A DNA stretch of 64,000 nucleotides, taken from the NCBI RefSeq assembly GCF_004193775.1, contig NC_041019.1:1247501-1311500 (forward strand), read 5' to 3'. The position numbers and the translations under genes were made by a program. Below are positions 13,316 to 31,254 of this stretch, one piece after another. Source of the DNA: Glycine soja (lineage: Eukaryota; Streptophyta; Magnoliopsida; Fabales; Fabaceae). Each line of letters begins with the position of its first letter. Position 1 is the first letter of the stretch. The notes below the pieces were generated by a model. The model did not search any database. It was given only the letters and a program-made list of their open reading frames with translations, and was not told the origin of the DNA.

Positions 13316-14608
13316 AGTTCCAATCTTTGACACCTTCTGTTTTTAGATTTCCGCTATGTTTGTTTAATTTAAGCTTTCCCCTTGAATTGTAATTGAGCTC
13401 CTTGTGGTGTTGAAGATGGAATCTAGGAAATGTTACTTGGCACAAAATATAGTCGCGTTTGTCTTAAAACTCCCTATGTTTATTAAATTATCTGCCAAAA
13501 TCATATATCAGTTCAATCTAATGATTAAGCCGAGAGAGCCAAACTAAGACATTAAATGGAAATGTACCAAACAAAGACGATTAGATGGAGTGAAGATGCA
13601 GAAGGGAATGAACGTTGTGGAGTGGTTGTGATCATATTTTTGTAATCCTTCAGAGTCAATTATGGAAGCCATAAAGATAGAATAACTGATCTCATTGTGA
13701 GAAACCAAGATTTTGTCTAATACAATTTGTATCTATGTTCATAGTTCAAAAAGTTCTAGAACTTTGTCTGAATCGAACAGATCTATATTTGTTATATAAG
13801 CAGTTTTGACAGGTCGTGTTTCTGCAATCAAGTATGATATCATTGTCTAAAAAGGCCAAATGAACTATTGGCTTTTTTATCTTATGTTTATGGTTCAATT
13901 TGATGTTTTATTTTTTAAAATGTTACATATCATCTTTTATCTTATTTTTTTTAGTTTTAGTATTTTTATCTTTTAATAATTTATTATATATATTTTTTTG
14001 TTCAATTTAATCCTTCAATTCATTTGAGTTTAACATTGTTAATTATTTAAGAATGATTTTTTTTTTGTTAAAATGAAGGGGAGGGAAAGGAGAGAAAATT
14101 GAATAAAAAAGTTAAATTTTAAATTATTAACAACATTAATCTTAAATAGACTGAAAAGTCAAATTGAACAAAAAAAACTTATCAAACTTGATACTTTTTA
14201 AAAAGATAAATAAGTAAGCTGAATAAAGAAATAAAAAAGGACCAAAAAAGTCATCCGAAAATACTTCCAACAAAGCTCCAGTTTAAATCCTTTTATCTTA
14301 ACTAGTAGTAAGTTAAAAATCGGTGATGCCTCCTTCACGTCATCCAGTAAATAAATTTTTATACAAGTATATAACCTGCAAGTGCATTCTTACATAAAGG
14401 GACTAACTATAAAATGAAACAGATGAATACCATTTTTTTTTTATCTTACATAAAAAACTATTACTGCAAACCCCTCTCCCCCAACTAAACACTGACGAGC
14501 ATTGGTATGAAAGCATGTCTACCTCAGCTGCATCTTTCCGTTTAGTAGCCAATTCCATGACCGTGCTTACTGAAACACTTATATTGGCTTGTTATGAATA
14601 GCCTTTCT
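13316..14608. other. Convergent intergenic region between the unknown gene and RABH1
   Basis: Holds the 3' ends of two genes that point at each other. Most of 13850-14270 is an inverted-repeat element (separate entry). No coding frame was found. Confidence 0.5.
13855..14270. repeat. Imperfect inverted-repeat (foldback) element
   Basis: The left arm (about 13870-14050, with TTTTTTTGTTCAATTTAATC) resembles the reverse complement of the right arm (about 14090-14270, giving TTTTTTTGTTCAATTTGAC), including the following GTTAATTATTT-like part. There is no coding capacity. The arms are diverged, suggesting an old insertion of a MITE-like element. Confidence 0.5.
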
Positions 14609-20510
<5,902 letters not shown>

Positions 20511-20871
20511 TCCTGCTCTATTTGAATGGGAAGTTAGACACAGTGAAATGCCAAGGAAAATGACACAGTAACCAAACTCAACATTTGAAAGAAAATGTTG
20601 CTACAGTTAACCGAATCTGATGTAAAGTATATCAAATATTTTCAGAATTATCAACATATGCAACAACTTGTAATTTTAAATAAATCAAGGTGCACATGAG
20701 CCTTATATTATTTTCACAATGATCAACATATGTAACGTATGCACTATGATATGAACCCATGTTAAGGTAACAATGGAATCAAAAGAGCCAAACCATAACT
20801 AAATTTCACATTCGCAAATTCAAATGCTTTCACCAAATCAAAGTTGGTGACCCAAATAAGCAAAGGTGCAA
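20511..20871. repeat. Tandem duplication, copy 1 (361 bp)
   Basis: Begins TTCCTGCTCTATTTGAATGG and runs to GGTGCAA before the same opening returns at 20872. The two copies share long identical stretches, for example ATGCCAAGGAAAATGACACA and AGGTGCACATGAGC. It lies between RABH1 and the uL23 gene with no reading frame preserved in both copies. Confidence 0.9.
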
Positions 20872-21220
20872 TTCCTGCTCTATTTGAATGGGAAGTTAGA
20901 AACAGTGAAATGCCAAGGAAAATGACACAGGAACCAAACTCAAACATTTAAAAGAAAAATGTTGCTACAGTTAAGCCAATATGGTATAAAGTACATCAAA
21001 TATTTTCACAATGATCAACATATGCAGCAACTTGTATTTTTAATTTTTAATCAAATATATCAAGGTGCACATGAGCTAAGTGAATTAATATGTAAGGTAT
21101 GCACTATGATATGAACCTGAGTTAAGGTAAAAAAAAAAATCAAAAAGAGTCAAACCATAACTCAATTTCACATACGCAAATTCAAATGCTTCCTTCACCA
21201 AATCAGGTTGCAAATTCTAG
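20872..21220. repeat. Tandem duplication, copy 2
   Basis: Second copy of the unit starting at 20511, offset by 361 bases, with small indels such as an added A-run near 21130 and loss of a segment near 21090. The shared end includes CAAATTCAAATGCTT and CACCAAATCA. Confidence 0.9.
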
Positions 21221-21390
21221 CATAACTGTGTCCTGCTCAAACACAGCATCATCATCTCAGAGTCAAAACAATTATTTCATTTTAAAAGAACAAAAGCACT
21301 ACCACCACCACCACTACTAATGAACAAAAGCCAGTGAAAGAAACCCTTCAAACCATTTTCTATTATCCTCAAATGAGTTAATAACAGCCA

Positions 21391-21939
21391 CTACCTAGTA
21401 GAGCCACTAGCAGACCTCATGCTAGACCAGGGAAACTTAGCATTGGAAGCGCCCTCGGGCCGGCCCAAACGGCCATGCTTTTGAGGCCTGAAGGGTGGTT
21501 GGGCCTCCTTGCGGTCATGGAGCCAGTGGTGGTGGGCCTCGGTGTGGGCCTCGTGGTCCTGAACGAGGCTGGACTTGGCTTGCTTATTGATCCTCTTCTT
21601 GTCCTCATCGATGATTCGGATCGGGTAGAGATCCGGGGAAATGGAGAGAGGGGTTTTGAGGGTGACGTAGGCTTTTTTGTAGTCGGGTTTTGCAATCAAC
21701 AAGCCACCACGCTTCTTCTTCTTGCCCTCCATGTTGAGCGTTCGGACCTTATCGACATCGAAGCCGTAGAGGGATTGAAGGACGCGCTTGATCTCGATCT
21801 TCGTGGCCGAAGGAATGGTCTTGAGAGCGATTTCGTGGATGTTGGTGAAGCTGTTCGGCATCAGAAGCTTTATGGGGAGGTTCGCGAACTGCACCACTCT
21901 TCTTCCCAATCTGCTTCCCATAGCTTCAACTCCGCTCAA
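21391..21939 (-). CDS. Ribosomal protein uL23 family, probably mitochondrial
   Basis: Single-exon gene for a large-subunit ribosomal protein of the L23 family, which sits at the tunnel exit and binds rRNA. The frame gives up to 182 residues. A second ATG at 21921 opens MGSRLGRRVVQFANLPIK, which is where plant relatives start as I recall, so the true product is probably 176 residues; the upstream ATG adds only MSGVEA. Family features include TKIEIKRVLQSLYGFDV, TLNMEGKKKKRGG and KPDYKKAYVTL. The C-terminal third is polar, with His-rich and basic runs, and extends well beyond bacterial L23 (about 100 residues). The Arabidopsis counterpart is annotated L23/L15e family (At4g39880, from memory). 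A mitochondrial location is inferred from the nuclear, organelle-like type and the basic N terminus. A long frame on the other strand is a shadow. Confidence 0.9.
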   Translation of the reverse strand: MSGVEAMGSRLGRRVVQFANLPIKLLMPNSFTNIHEIALKTIPSATKIEIKRVLQSLYGFDVDKVRTLNMEGKKKKRGGLLIAKPDYKKAYVTLKTPLSISPDLYPIRIIDEDKKRINKQAKSSLVQDHEAHTEAHHHWLHDRKEAQPPFRPQKHGRLGRPEGASNAKFPWSSMRSASGSTR

Positions 21940-24058
21940 GGTTTTTCGCCTCTGTTCTTTTACCCTGACCTCAAATACCCGAATTTCCTTTAAGGCCCAG
22001 TTTGTAATGTCTCGTAGGCCCGTCTTATGGTTCGGGTTACATGCGTTCTAGATTGGGCTTGGGTTTCATTGGTCTGAGTTCTTCTTTTCTTTGAAGAAAA
22101 ATTAAAACAAATAAAACAAACCTCTTGTTTTTACGAAGAAGAAAAAAAAAACTAACGTCAATTTTATCCGGATGTTGAATTTATGAAAATTATTTTATAA
22201 TAAAATTATAATATTTAACAATCAATTTAATATTAAATTATATTTTTTTAGGATTTATTTATAATTAAGTAGTAAAATTTAAAAATCAATATCAGTATGT
22301 TCTATCGTCACATTTTTTATATATTTAAAAATTAAATCATAATTTTTATTTTTTAAGGATTAAATTATTATTAATTTATGCATTGAGGGACTAAAATAGT
22401 TATTTATCTATAAAAATATCAATGTTTTTCATTTAACTTTCTTTTGTATCTAACTATTCATAGAATTATCTTCCTATCTCTCTCCCCTTTTATTTTTTTT
22501 TTCTTTCACTTTTTTTTCTTATTTAAATGTATCATCGACTATGACTATATTGGTCAACACTAACTAAAAATTAAAAAATTAACTGATAGAAAATATCAAA
22601 AAAGAAACCTATTAAATATTCAAGGAAAAAAGGTAATAAAAAATAAACTAAAAACTACTAAAAAAAAAATTGTTTACCAAATAATTAAATAAATTGTTTA
22701 ATTAGTAAAAAAAAAATAAAAATTAGTGGAAACATCTTGTGAAACATACTCATATATTTGACAAAACTAGTTGGTAGTGAAAAGTTAAAATTTGGGTAGA
22801 AATCAATTTATATTTGATAAAAGTAGTTAGAAGTTAAATAAAAAATTAATTTATTAAATTATAAGTGTTCGATAAAATTATATAAAGTACCATAAAAATA
22901 TAAAATGACATAAATTCAATATCATGATTTACTTAAAAAGAATAAAAAATATAAAAAATATAAAAAATATAAAAAGTCAAAAGTTAAAATATAACATTTT
23001 AAAAAATATTACTTAAAGTAGAGTTTTAAAAACTATTAAAAAAAATATTTATCAAATAATCAAACAAATTTTCTAATTAATAAAAAAATAAAAATCAACT
23101 AAAATGTTTTGTGTAACTTACCCTTACCTAAAAAAAGCCAATATGTGTACCTTACATTGTTTAATTTTTTAAGACAACAAAATCATATTCTATCCATTAA
23201 TAAAGAATTGTGAATACGACGAAGAATTATATTGAAAATATTTTTAGTATCAAAATAGATTGAATTTCTAGCTTAAAGTGTACAGGAGAGATACAATCTC
23301 ATGATATCTTTGATTTGATTAAAAATCAATCCATACTCATACAAATCTTCCTCATTGTTGAGAATATGATCGATGATCAATAATAACATTGAATAAATTC
23401 TGGTTAATCAGCCAAATTAACGATTGACGAAGGATGGCATTGGCTCCACCCTCTGTTTTTGCTCTGCGTATTGTTATTGACCTGAAGATTGAGATCTATA
23501 TGACTATATGTGTATGCCACCCCCTTTGCTGCTGTGGACCCACGATGCAAATGGTGTTATTTTAAAACTACTAGCATGTTATTAATGATATATTAATCAT
23601 ATCATTTAAAAATTAATATCTCTAATGTTAATTTATAATTTTCTTAATGGAATAATTACCTTCCATCCCAGGTATTAGGCTATTAGCCCCTCTCTTCAGC
23701 CCACTAAATTTGACCAGGACTAAAAAGCAGGGGACAGCCTAAAAGGAATCCGGAGTGGAATCTGGTGCTAACAAGAACCCTAGTAGAAGATTCTTTCATC
23801 CATCACTTATAAAAAGAAAAAAAAATGCTTAAATGAATGCTGAAAAAGAAAAAAAGGAACATACGAGAGAATCTTCTGACAACATGCGAGAAACAATAAT
23901 AATAAATAGTAAATAAAATTAAAAAAGGAAAAAAAAATGGTCATTCACTGATTCACGTGACTAAATAAATACTGAAACCTATCACTTTACCCTCAGTTCT
24001 GTTGTTGTGTTGTGTTGTGTGTCTTCCCTTGGTGTTCCAGTTTTTATTTGCAGCCGCC
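21940..24058. other. Divergent intergenic region between uL23 and asparagine synthetase
   Basis: The two flanking genes point away from each other, so both promoters are here. 22080-23150 is very AT-rich with many A runs and no reading frame. 23806-23815 has a TATAAAAAG-like sequence that could be the asparagine synthetase TATA box. Confidence 0.5.
23954..23959. promoter_or_regulatory. G-box (CACGTG) upstream of asparagine synthetase
   Basis: Perfect CACGTG 100 bases before the ATG at 24059, in TTCACGTGAC context. G-boxes bind bZIP and bHLH factors, and plant asparagine synthetase genes respond to light and sugar (family knowledge). A 6-base match can be chance, and it may lie in the leader rather than the promoter. 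Confidence 0.35.
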
Positions 24059-27000
24059 ATGTGCGGAATCCTCGCAGTGTTGGGTTGCGTCGACAACTCT
24101 CAGACCAAGCGCGCTCGCATCATCGAATTGTCTCGCAGGTCACACACATTTCTAATTTCTTTATCTCTCTGCTTCGGTTTACCATTTTTTATATTTATGT
24201 TACTCATCATTTGTGCTTTCACTTTATGCAACCAAAAAAAAAAAAAGATAACTTTTTTTTCCCCATTTTATTTATTTTCTTGGTTTAGTAAATTATATTT
24301 TGCTGCTTTTGAAGAATTAATTTTTTTATTCTGAATTGTGTGTGGTTGTGATTGACTTGAAAAACGTAGGTTGCGGCATAGAGGTCCTGATTGGAGTGGC
24401 ATACATTGCTATGAGGATTGTTACCTTGCTCATCAACGCCTTGCTATTGTTGACCCTACTTCGGGGGATCAACCTTTGTACAACGAAGACAAAACTGTTA
24501 TTGTCACTGTACGTATCTTTGTGCCACTATAAAATAATATATGTGCATTTTTTGGGGGAATATTCATTTTATTAGACTACGTATCGTTTTTTCTTTTCTG
24601 GAAAGGGTTAAAGAGGAGCACTTGCATGGATGCTAATTTACATGCTTATAGTCTCTAGTTTGGTCTGTTACTTAGCCTGAGAACCTAGCCAAATATGATA
24701 TTTATGAAGTATTAGACCAAAAGCCTGACTCTTGCATTGTTGAACATCGATGAGAATGCTTATCAAAAGGCATTTGAATGCGCTATGCCGTCTTTTTAAT
24801 TTTTGGATATCTCTTATTGTATTGTTTTCACACTTAAATTTTTATGATATATACTGAACTAGTTTCTAGATATTTGGTTATCTCATACCAGATATTTCCT
24901 TGTTGAAACTGTGCCAATGTTAGGTAAATGGGGAGATATACAATCACAAGCAATTGAGGCAGAAACTGAGTTCCCATCAATTTCGAACTGGTAGTGATTG
25001 TGAAGTGATTGCCCATCTTGTAAGTGTTTGTGAATCAGTTAGATTTGGTAATCAATTCACTGTTTTCCCATAAATTATTAAACTTGTTTTTTTATTGTAA
25101 TTATCATGTCAGTATGAAGAACATGGAGAAGAATTTGTTAATATGCTGGATGGGATGTTTGCCTTTATTCTTCTTGATACTAGGGATAAAAGTTTTATTG
25201 CTGCTCGTGATGCTATTGGCATTACCCCTCTATACTTGGGCTGGGGTCATGATGGTATGTGGCTTTTGTTATAACTTTTTACTATTTCACTTCAATCTGA
25301 ATGCTGTCTCAGCCTCTCAAATAGAGCTAGCTATTGTTCAATTTAAGTAAATCCAAGTGAATGTGGATATGCTTAACTGTATTTTTCAATAAAGTGAGAT
25401 AAATGCGTGCCATCCCAGTGGCTCCAAATCTTCAACAACTCAGCTTTTGTAAGAACTCCTACAGAAATCTGAGTTTCAACTCATTACATTTTTTTATACA
25501 GGTTTATATATACTTGTATTTTTATAGTATAAATAACACTATCAAGAAATTTGATGTTGTTTACCCTCATTTGCACAGCACTTGAATTTTCTTAGCTCAA
25601 GGGAAGTACTAAAAATTGACCCCACCCGTTGTGCTACAACAACAACAACAACAACAACGCCTTATCCTACTAGGTGGGGTCGGCTACATGGATCAACTTC
25701 CGCCATAATGTTCTATCAAGTACCATACTTCTATCCAAACCATTAATTTCGAGATCCTTTTTGATAACCTCTCTTATAGTCTTTTTGGGTCTTCCTCTGC
25801 CTCGAATTGTTTGTCTTCTCTCCATCTGGTCTACTCTCCTCACTACAGAGTCTACCGGTCTTCTCTCTACATGCCCAAACCACCTAAGTCTATTTTCCAT
25901 CATCTTCTCTACAATAGGCGCTACTCCAACCCTCTCTCTAATAGCTTCGTTTCTAATTTTATCCTGTCGAGTCTTACCACACATCCACCGCAACATCCTC
26001 ATCTCCGCTACACCTACTTTATTCTCATGTTGACTCTTGACCGCCCAACATTCTGTTCCGTACAAAATCGCCGGTCTTACCGCAGTCCGATAAAACTTTC
26101 CCTTTAGCTTGATCGGTACCTTTGCATCACATAACACCCCCGATGCTTTTCTCCATTTCATCCATCCTGCTTGAATGCGATGATTCACATCCCCTTCAAT
26201 TTACCCATCATCCTGTATTACAGACCCAAGATATTTAAACCGTGTGACTTGAGGGATAATATGGTCTCCTATTTTCACCTCTGAGTTAGAAACCCTCCTT
26301 CTTTTGTTGAACTTACATTCCATATACTCCGATTTGCTTCTGCTTAGGCGAAAGCCATGTGTTTCTAGAGCTCGTCTCCAAGTTTCCAACCTCTCATTAA
26401 TATGACTTTATTATATCCTCTGGTGCTTCTTACTTTTTGGAACATATTCTAGTTTTTCCATGGCAAGTAAATGAAGCATCTCTTTCTCTCCCTCACATAC
26501 ACACTCGTCTTGTTTATTCTGAACTTGAATAATTTTTTGATAGAAAATTTATATTGGCTTATTTACTTGGATATACATGTCTTCTTTTCTGTAACTTGGC
26601 ATGATTGTTCTTTTCTATTTTTAATCACATGAACGGATCAGATATGTTATCTATGGAGGGGCTGGTTTATTTGCAGGATCAACATGGTTTGCATCTGAAA
26701 TGAAAGCTCTGAGTGATGATTGTGAGAGATTCATATCTTTTCCTCCAGGGCATATCTATTCCAGCAAACAGGGTATCAATAATGTCATTTATTCTATTCT
26801 CTGTTTATGACTCTTGTAATTCCCATGTTTTTTGCATTTCAGATATTGTAACACTACATGTTGTTAAAATTTGCTATATTTGCAGGAGGATTAAGAAGGT
26901 GGTACAATCCACCATGGTTTTCAGAGGATATTCCATCAACTCCCTATGATCCAACCCTTTTGCGTGAGACCTTCGAGAGGGTATAAGCTACTGTTGTGTT

Positions 27001-30000
27001 ATTTTCTATTTTCAACTCTTAGATGATTCTTCTCATTTCTGAAAAATCAGTTCTACTGCATTTGTTTGACAACTGATTCAGACTTTTAGCAGCTCTACGC
27101 AAAACTTTGAATGGTCAAAACCACCCTTTCATGTTTTATCTATGTCTGTTATACTTATCATTTTTGCATGAGACTATAACCATTAAATTTCCTTCGGTAA
27201 CAGCTCAAGTGGAAGTCACTTGACACTAATTTTAGCAAAAATGCATGCTGTAACCAGGGGTTAGAAAACCAAAATGCACCCCGGAATAAAACTTAGGACC
27301 CTTCTGAGGAAAGTATACTTAACAATCTCTGCATCATCACCATCTATTGAATCTGACGTCCAAGTATAGAACTGGCAAGATCTATGTTGTAGAAGATGTA
27401 TGGCTTGCATGCACTAAATAAGTTGATATGCTACTGATGTGAGGACAACCATAGCTCATAGGTGGGGATGATATTATAATTTGTCAGTTTGTGAAGGAGA
27501 ATGGTCCTTTTGTTCCTTTTATTTTTAGAGACTCCCTTTGGTGTAATGGAGTCACATACTAACTGATGGCATGGTTGATTATCACAACATCTTTTTTAAC
27601 GCTTTGCTTGGTTTCACTGTGATATCATTCAGGCTGTAGTTAAGAGAATGATGACTGATGTACCTTTTGGAGTTCTTTTGTCTGGAGGATTGGACTCATC
27701 ACTTGTTGCTGCAGTGGTCAATCGTTATTTGGCTGAATCTGAATCTGCTCGTCAATGGGGATCACAGTTACATACTTTCTGCATTGGTTTAAAGGTCAGA
27801 ATGAGTTGTGTTACCCTTCTTCAACGCAAGGAAGCTATTATATTAGATTTTGTATGCTTCATGATCTGACAGTTCCACCATTCAGGGCTCTCCTGACTTG
27901 AAAGCTGCAAAAGAGGTAGCAGATTACCTTGGTACTCGTCACCATGAACTTTATTTCACGGTTCAGGTAATCATCTCTCATTCTCTCTTCATTTTATTTT
28001 TTTTCAAGTGAGTTCTTTTATTGTCACTCAGAAGTAATTTTTTGTTTTGCTGTATCAGGAAGGTATAGATGCACTTGAAGAAGTCATTTACCATATTGAA
28101 ACATATGATGTAACGACTATCAGAGCAAGTACTGCAATGTTTCTTATGTCCAGAAAAATTAAAGCCTTGGGAGTGAAAATGGTACTTTCTGGAGAAGGTT
28201 CAGATGAAATATTTGGAGGTTACCTGTATTTTCACAAGGCACCTAACAAGAAAGAGTTTCATGAAGAAACATGTCGAAAAGTAATGCAATAATTGTTATG
28301 TAATTCTGTTTGATTTAATTTATTTTGCAAAGTTTCATGCGTGCTCAAATCGTTATATTCTCTCTTTATCTCTTCATTCGTTTTGTGCTTTGCTTGTTTA
28401 TTCAAGTTTTTATGGCTTTGATGATTTGGCAGATTAAAGCTCTTCATCTTTATGACTGCCTGAGAGCCAATAAATCAACTGCAGCATGGGGTGTAGAGGC
28501 ACGTGTACCATTCTTGGATAAAGAATTTATCAACGTAGCCATGAGTATAGATCCGGAATGGAAAATGGTATTTTACCTTGACTTTTTTCTGTTTTCCTCT
28601 TATTATGCTGCATAACTGCTTTAGCTTGTCTTATGATTGGGTTGATTGCATGTGCATCCAGTGGCAGAACTTGGTTATGTGGCACCCCCAAGCTTTTTTC
28701 TTTTTTTTAACTTACATATTTATATAATTATTAAAATATTTACTTTTTTAGTTGGTGTTGGATACAATAACTTTTTCATTCATAACTAAACTATGTACCT
28801 GCATTGTTGATTTAGATTGTGTACCTTACTGCTAAACAAATTCAAATGTCTTTTCAACTTTCCTTCACTTTAAATGTTCAAGTTTGTTTCTTCTGGTTAA
28901 TGGTTATCTCGTATGGAGATTCTTCTTGTTTCATCAAGTATAACACCTAGTCTTTAAGGCAAGGCAATAGCCCTAGGTATATGATAGTGCTTATCCAATA
29001 AAACAAGTCTATGGACAGTTCTAAAGTTTTTATTATGTAAATTGATTTTACAGCATTATGAAGTTAATCTTGTTGACTTCATTTTTAATCACACTATGAA
29101 ATGTATGACAAATTGCACAGATAAGGCCTGATCTTGGAAGGATAGAGAAGTGGGTATTACGCAATGCATTTGATGACGATAAGAATCCATATTTACCAAA
29201 GGTTTGTATCAACTACTGCATCATGTTTATTTTTGTGTCTTGAAGGATTTCTGAACTAGTTCTCTCTGTATTTTCAGCACATATTGTACAGGCAGAAGGA
29301 ACAATTCAGTGATGGGGTTGGTTACAGCTGGATTGATGGCTTGAAGGATCACGCAAACAAACAAGTAGGTTTTAACTTGTGACGTTGAACTTCTTTTTTG
29401 GATGTAATGCCATAAGTTTTAATTAATTGTACTTTTGTTTTTTTCTTTCAATAAATGACCAGGTCACAGATGCGACGATGATGGCTGCCAATTTTATTTA
29501 CCCTGAAAACACTCCTACCACAAAAGAAGGATACCTCTACAGGACAATTTTTGAGAAGTTCTTTCCAAAGGTGGATTTTATAGTTTCTTTTTTTAAAAAA
29601 GCAATGAATAAATAATATATGCATTTAGTCATCCAATCACATACTATTATATATGAAAATTTTGTTGAATTTTATAATAATTACTTTGAAAATATGACTT
29701 CTAATTGATTGGCATTGTAAAAAAATTTACACTGCGAGTGCCTTGCATGCCTATATTTAAACTCAAAAGAATTGGATGTTTTCATGTCATGTGTTGTGTG
29801 TGCATCAGAACCTTGCACCTAAGGATCGAGTAGCCTTGTAATGTGCTCACAAATTGATTGACTTTTACAAATTCAAATCCTTCCAAACCTCCTTCTGATT
29901 ATGTTGAACCATTTTGACAGAATGCAGCAAAGGCAACAGTGCCAGGAGGTCCTAGTGTGGCATGCAGTACTGCAAAAGCTGTGGAATGGGATGCAGCATG

Positions 30001-30106
30001 GTCAAAAAATCTTGATCCTTCTGGTCGTGCCGCACTTGGTATTCATGATGCTGCATATGATGCAGTGGATACCAAAATTGACGAGCCCAAAAATGGAACC
30101 CTTTAA
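24059..30106 (+). CDS. ASN: Asparagine synthetase (glutamine-hydrolysing), 569 aa
   Basis: Makes asparagine from aspartate, glutamine and ATP in the cytosol; asparagine is a major nitrogen transport compound in plants, especially legumes (family knowledge). Fourteen exons: 24059-24138, 24370-24508, 24924-25019, 25113-25254, 26677-26772, 26886-26980, 27633-27794, 27886-27966, 28059-28280, 28433-28567, 29121-29201, 29278-29364, 29463-29570, 29921-30106. All have GT-AG borders and phases that close at 569 residues, a normal length. [10 protein letters not shown] puts the catalytic cysteine at position 2 once Met is removed. [10 protein letters not shown] and VNGEIYNH belong to the glutaminase half; [10 protein letters not shown] is the ATP-binding PP-loop; [12 protein letters not shown] and [11 protein letters not shown] mark the synthetase half. 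The N terminus ([16 protein letters not shown]) looks closer to the ASN2/ASN3 class than to ASN1. Intron 4 holds a LINE fragment. Paralogue number is not certain. Confidence 0.97.
25620..26400 (-). pseudogene. 5'-truncated RTE-type LINE reverse-transcriptase fragment
   Basis: On the minus strand a LINE open frame appears in two pieces, 26389-26201 and 26188-25670. They read [33 protein letters not shown], then a TAA stop, then [48 protein letters not shown] and [10 protein letters not shown], ending HVADPT. Only one stop interrupts the frame, where relatives have Glu. The 3' end is a TTG repeat (CAACAA... on the plus strand, 25637-25659), as in plant RTE elements. The 5' end is missing near 26400. 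It sits in intron 4 of the asparagine synthetase gene, opposite in direction, and leaves the exons intact. Confidence 0.85.
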
Positions 30107-31254
30107 GGCCCATAATCGATTGTCAAGAGAAAAAAAATGTATGCAACAACTGTCTAGTGGGGATTTAAACTTCAAGTAGACAAAACTAATGAGAAGTGGG
30201 ATTGTTTTTATTTTCAGGTCAAATTAATATGTAGGTTTTGAACTGTTTGTGGGTTATTTTAAATAAATATCTATATTTAAATTTTGTAATTAAGTCATTA
30301 AATTTTTAAATCATTAGTTGGACCTTTTGATCACATTTCCATTAGAATTTTCTCAAATATAGGGTCCCACTCGAAGATTTTCAATTAATTTAGAGATTAT
30401 GTTATTAAAAAAAATTTAATCCTTTCTATATTCTTAACCAATAATAATGAATATCAATCGTTAATTCGAGTAATATTAGATTTAATAATTTTAAACAAAG
30501 TCTTGTGAATGAAAAAAATAATTGAAAAAAAAAATTCCCTAATAGTGGTCATTCAAGTTCCTTGACCAAAATTAGTGATCAACAAAAAAAAAAATGGATA
30601 CAGTGTACCAATAACAAAGTGATTTTAAAAAAAGCAATACTAGACCTCATGAAAATAAGAAAAATAAGTTAAATACTGATCATTATCTAATCGTAATTCA
30701 TCATATGATTAATTTGTTAACTTTTATGTTTAAAAGTCATACAAATAATATTTATAATTAATGAAAATATAAAATAATTTTACACAACAATAACGTTCAT
30801 ATACTTAGTAATAATTTTTTAAAAAGTATTGACATGTTTAAAATTGTTAAATAATACAGGAACTTACAAATTCATTTAGCCTTTATTTTTCAAACTACGT
30901 ATACGAATTAAGATTAAAGGACTCCACAGCATAGTAAAATTATAGTGTCGGAACGTAAGGTCATAGGGTTATTTCACGTTCTTTCATCATCTGCTTTAAG
31001 AATACAAATTTGCTCCACCTTTTATTCTGAACAAAATTGGCAAAAAAAAAAAAACTATATATATGTGTAGGGACTCCATATATACAGGCTTGGTAAATAT
31101 TTACATATATGTTAGTTGCTTAGTCCGAACATAATTGGATACATAAAATATGTCTCCATTATATTGTCATATGAACTTCGCATTGCTCACTTCACTAGAG
31201 GCCAGAGGGAAAGTGACCATTCAATGAAATACCAACTGCAAGCCATTTGAATAT
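30107..31254. other. Convergent intergenic region between ASN and TLDc gene
   Basis: Contains the 3' ends of both genes. 30240-30900 is AT-rich without a reading frame and with no recognisable element. Confidence 0.5.

Noticed and set aside
21475..21993. 172-codon frame on the plus strand
   Set aside because: Shadow of the uL23 gene on the opposite strand, which has clear family motifs.
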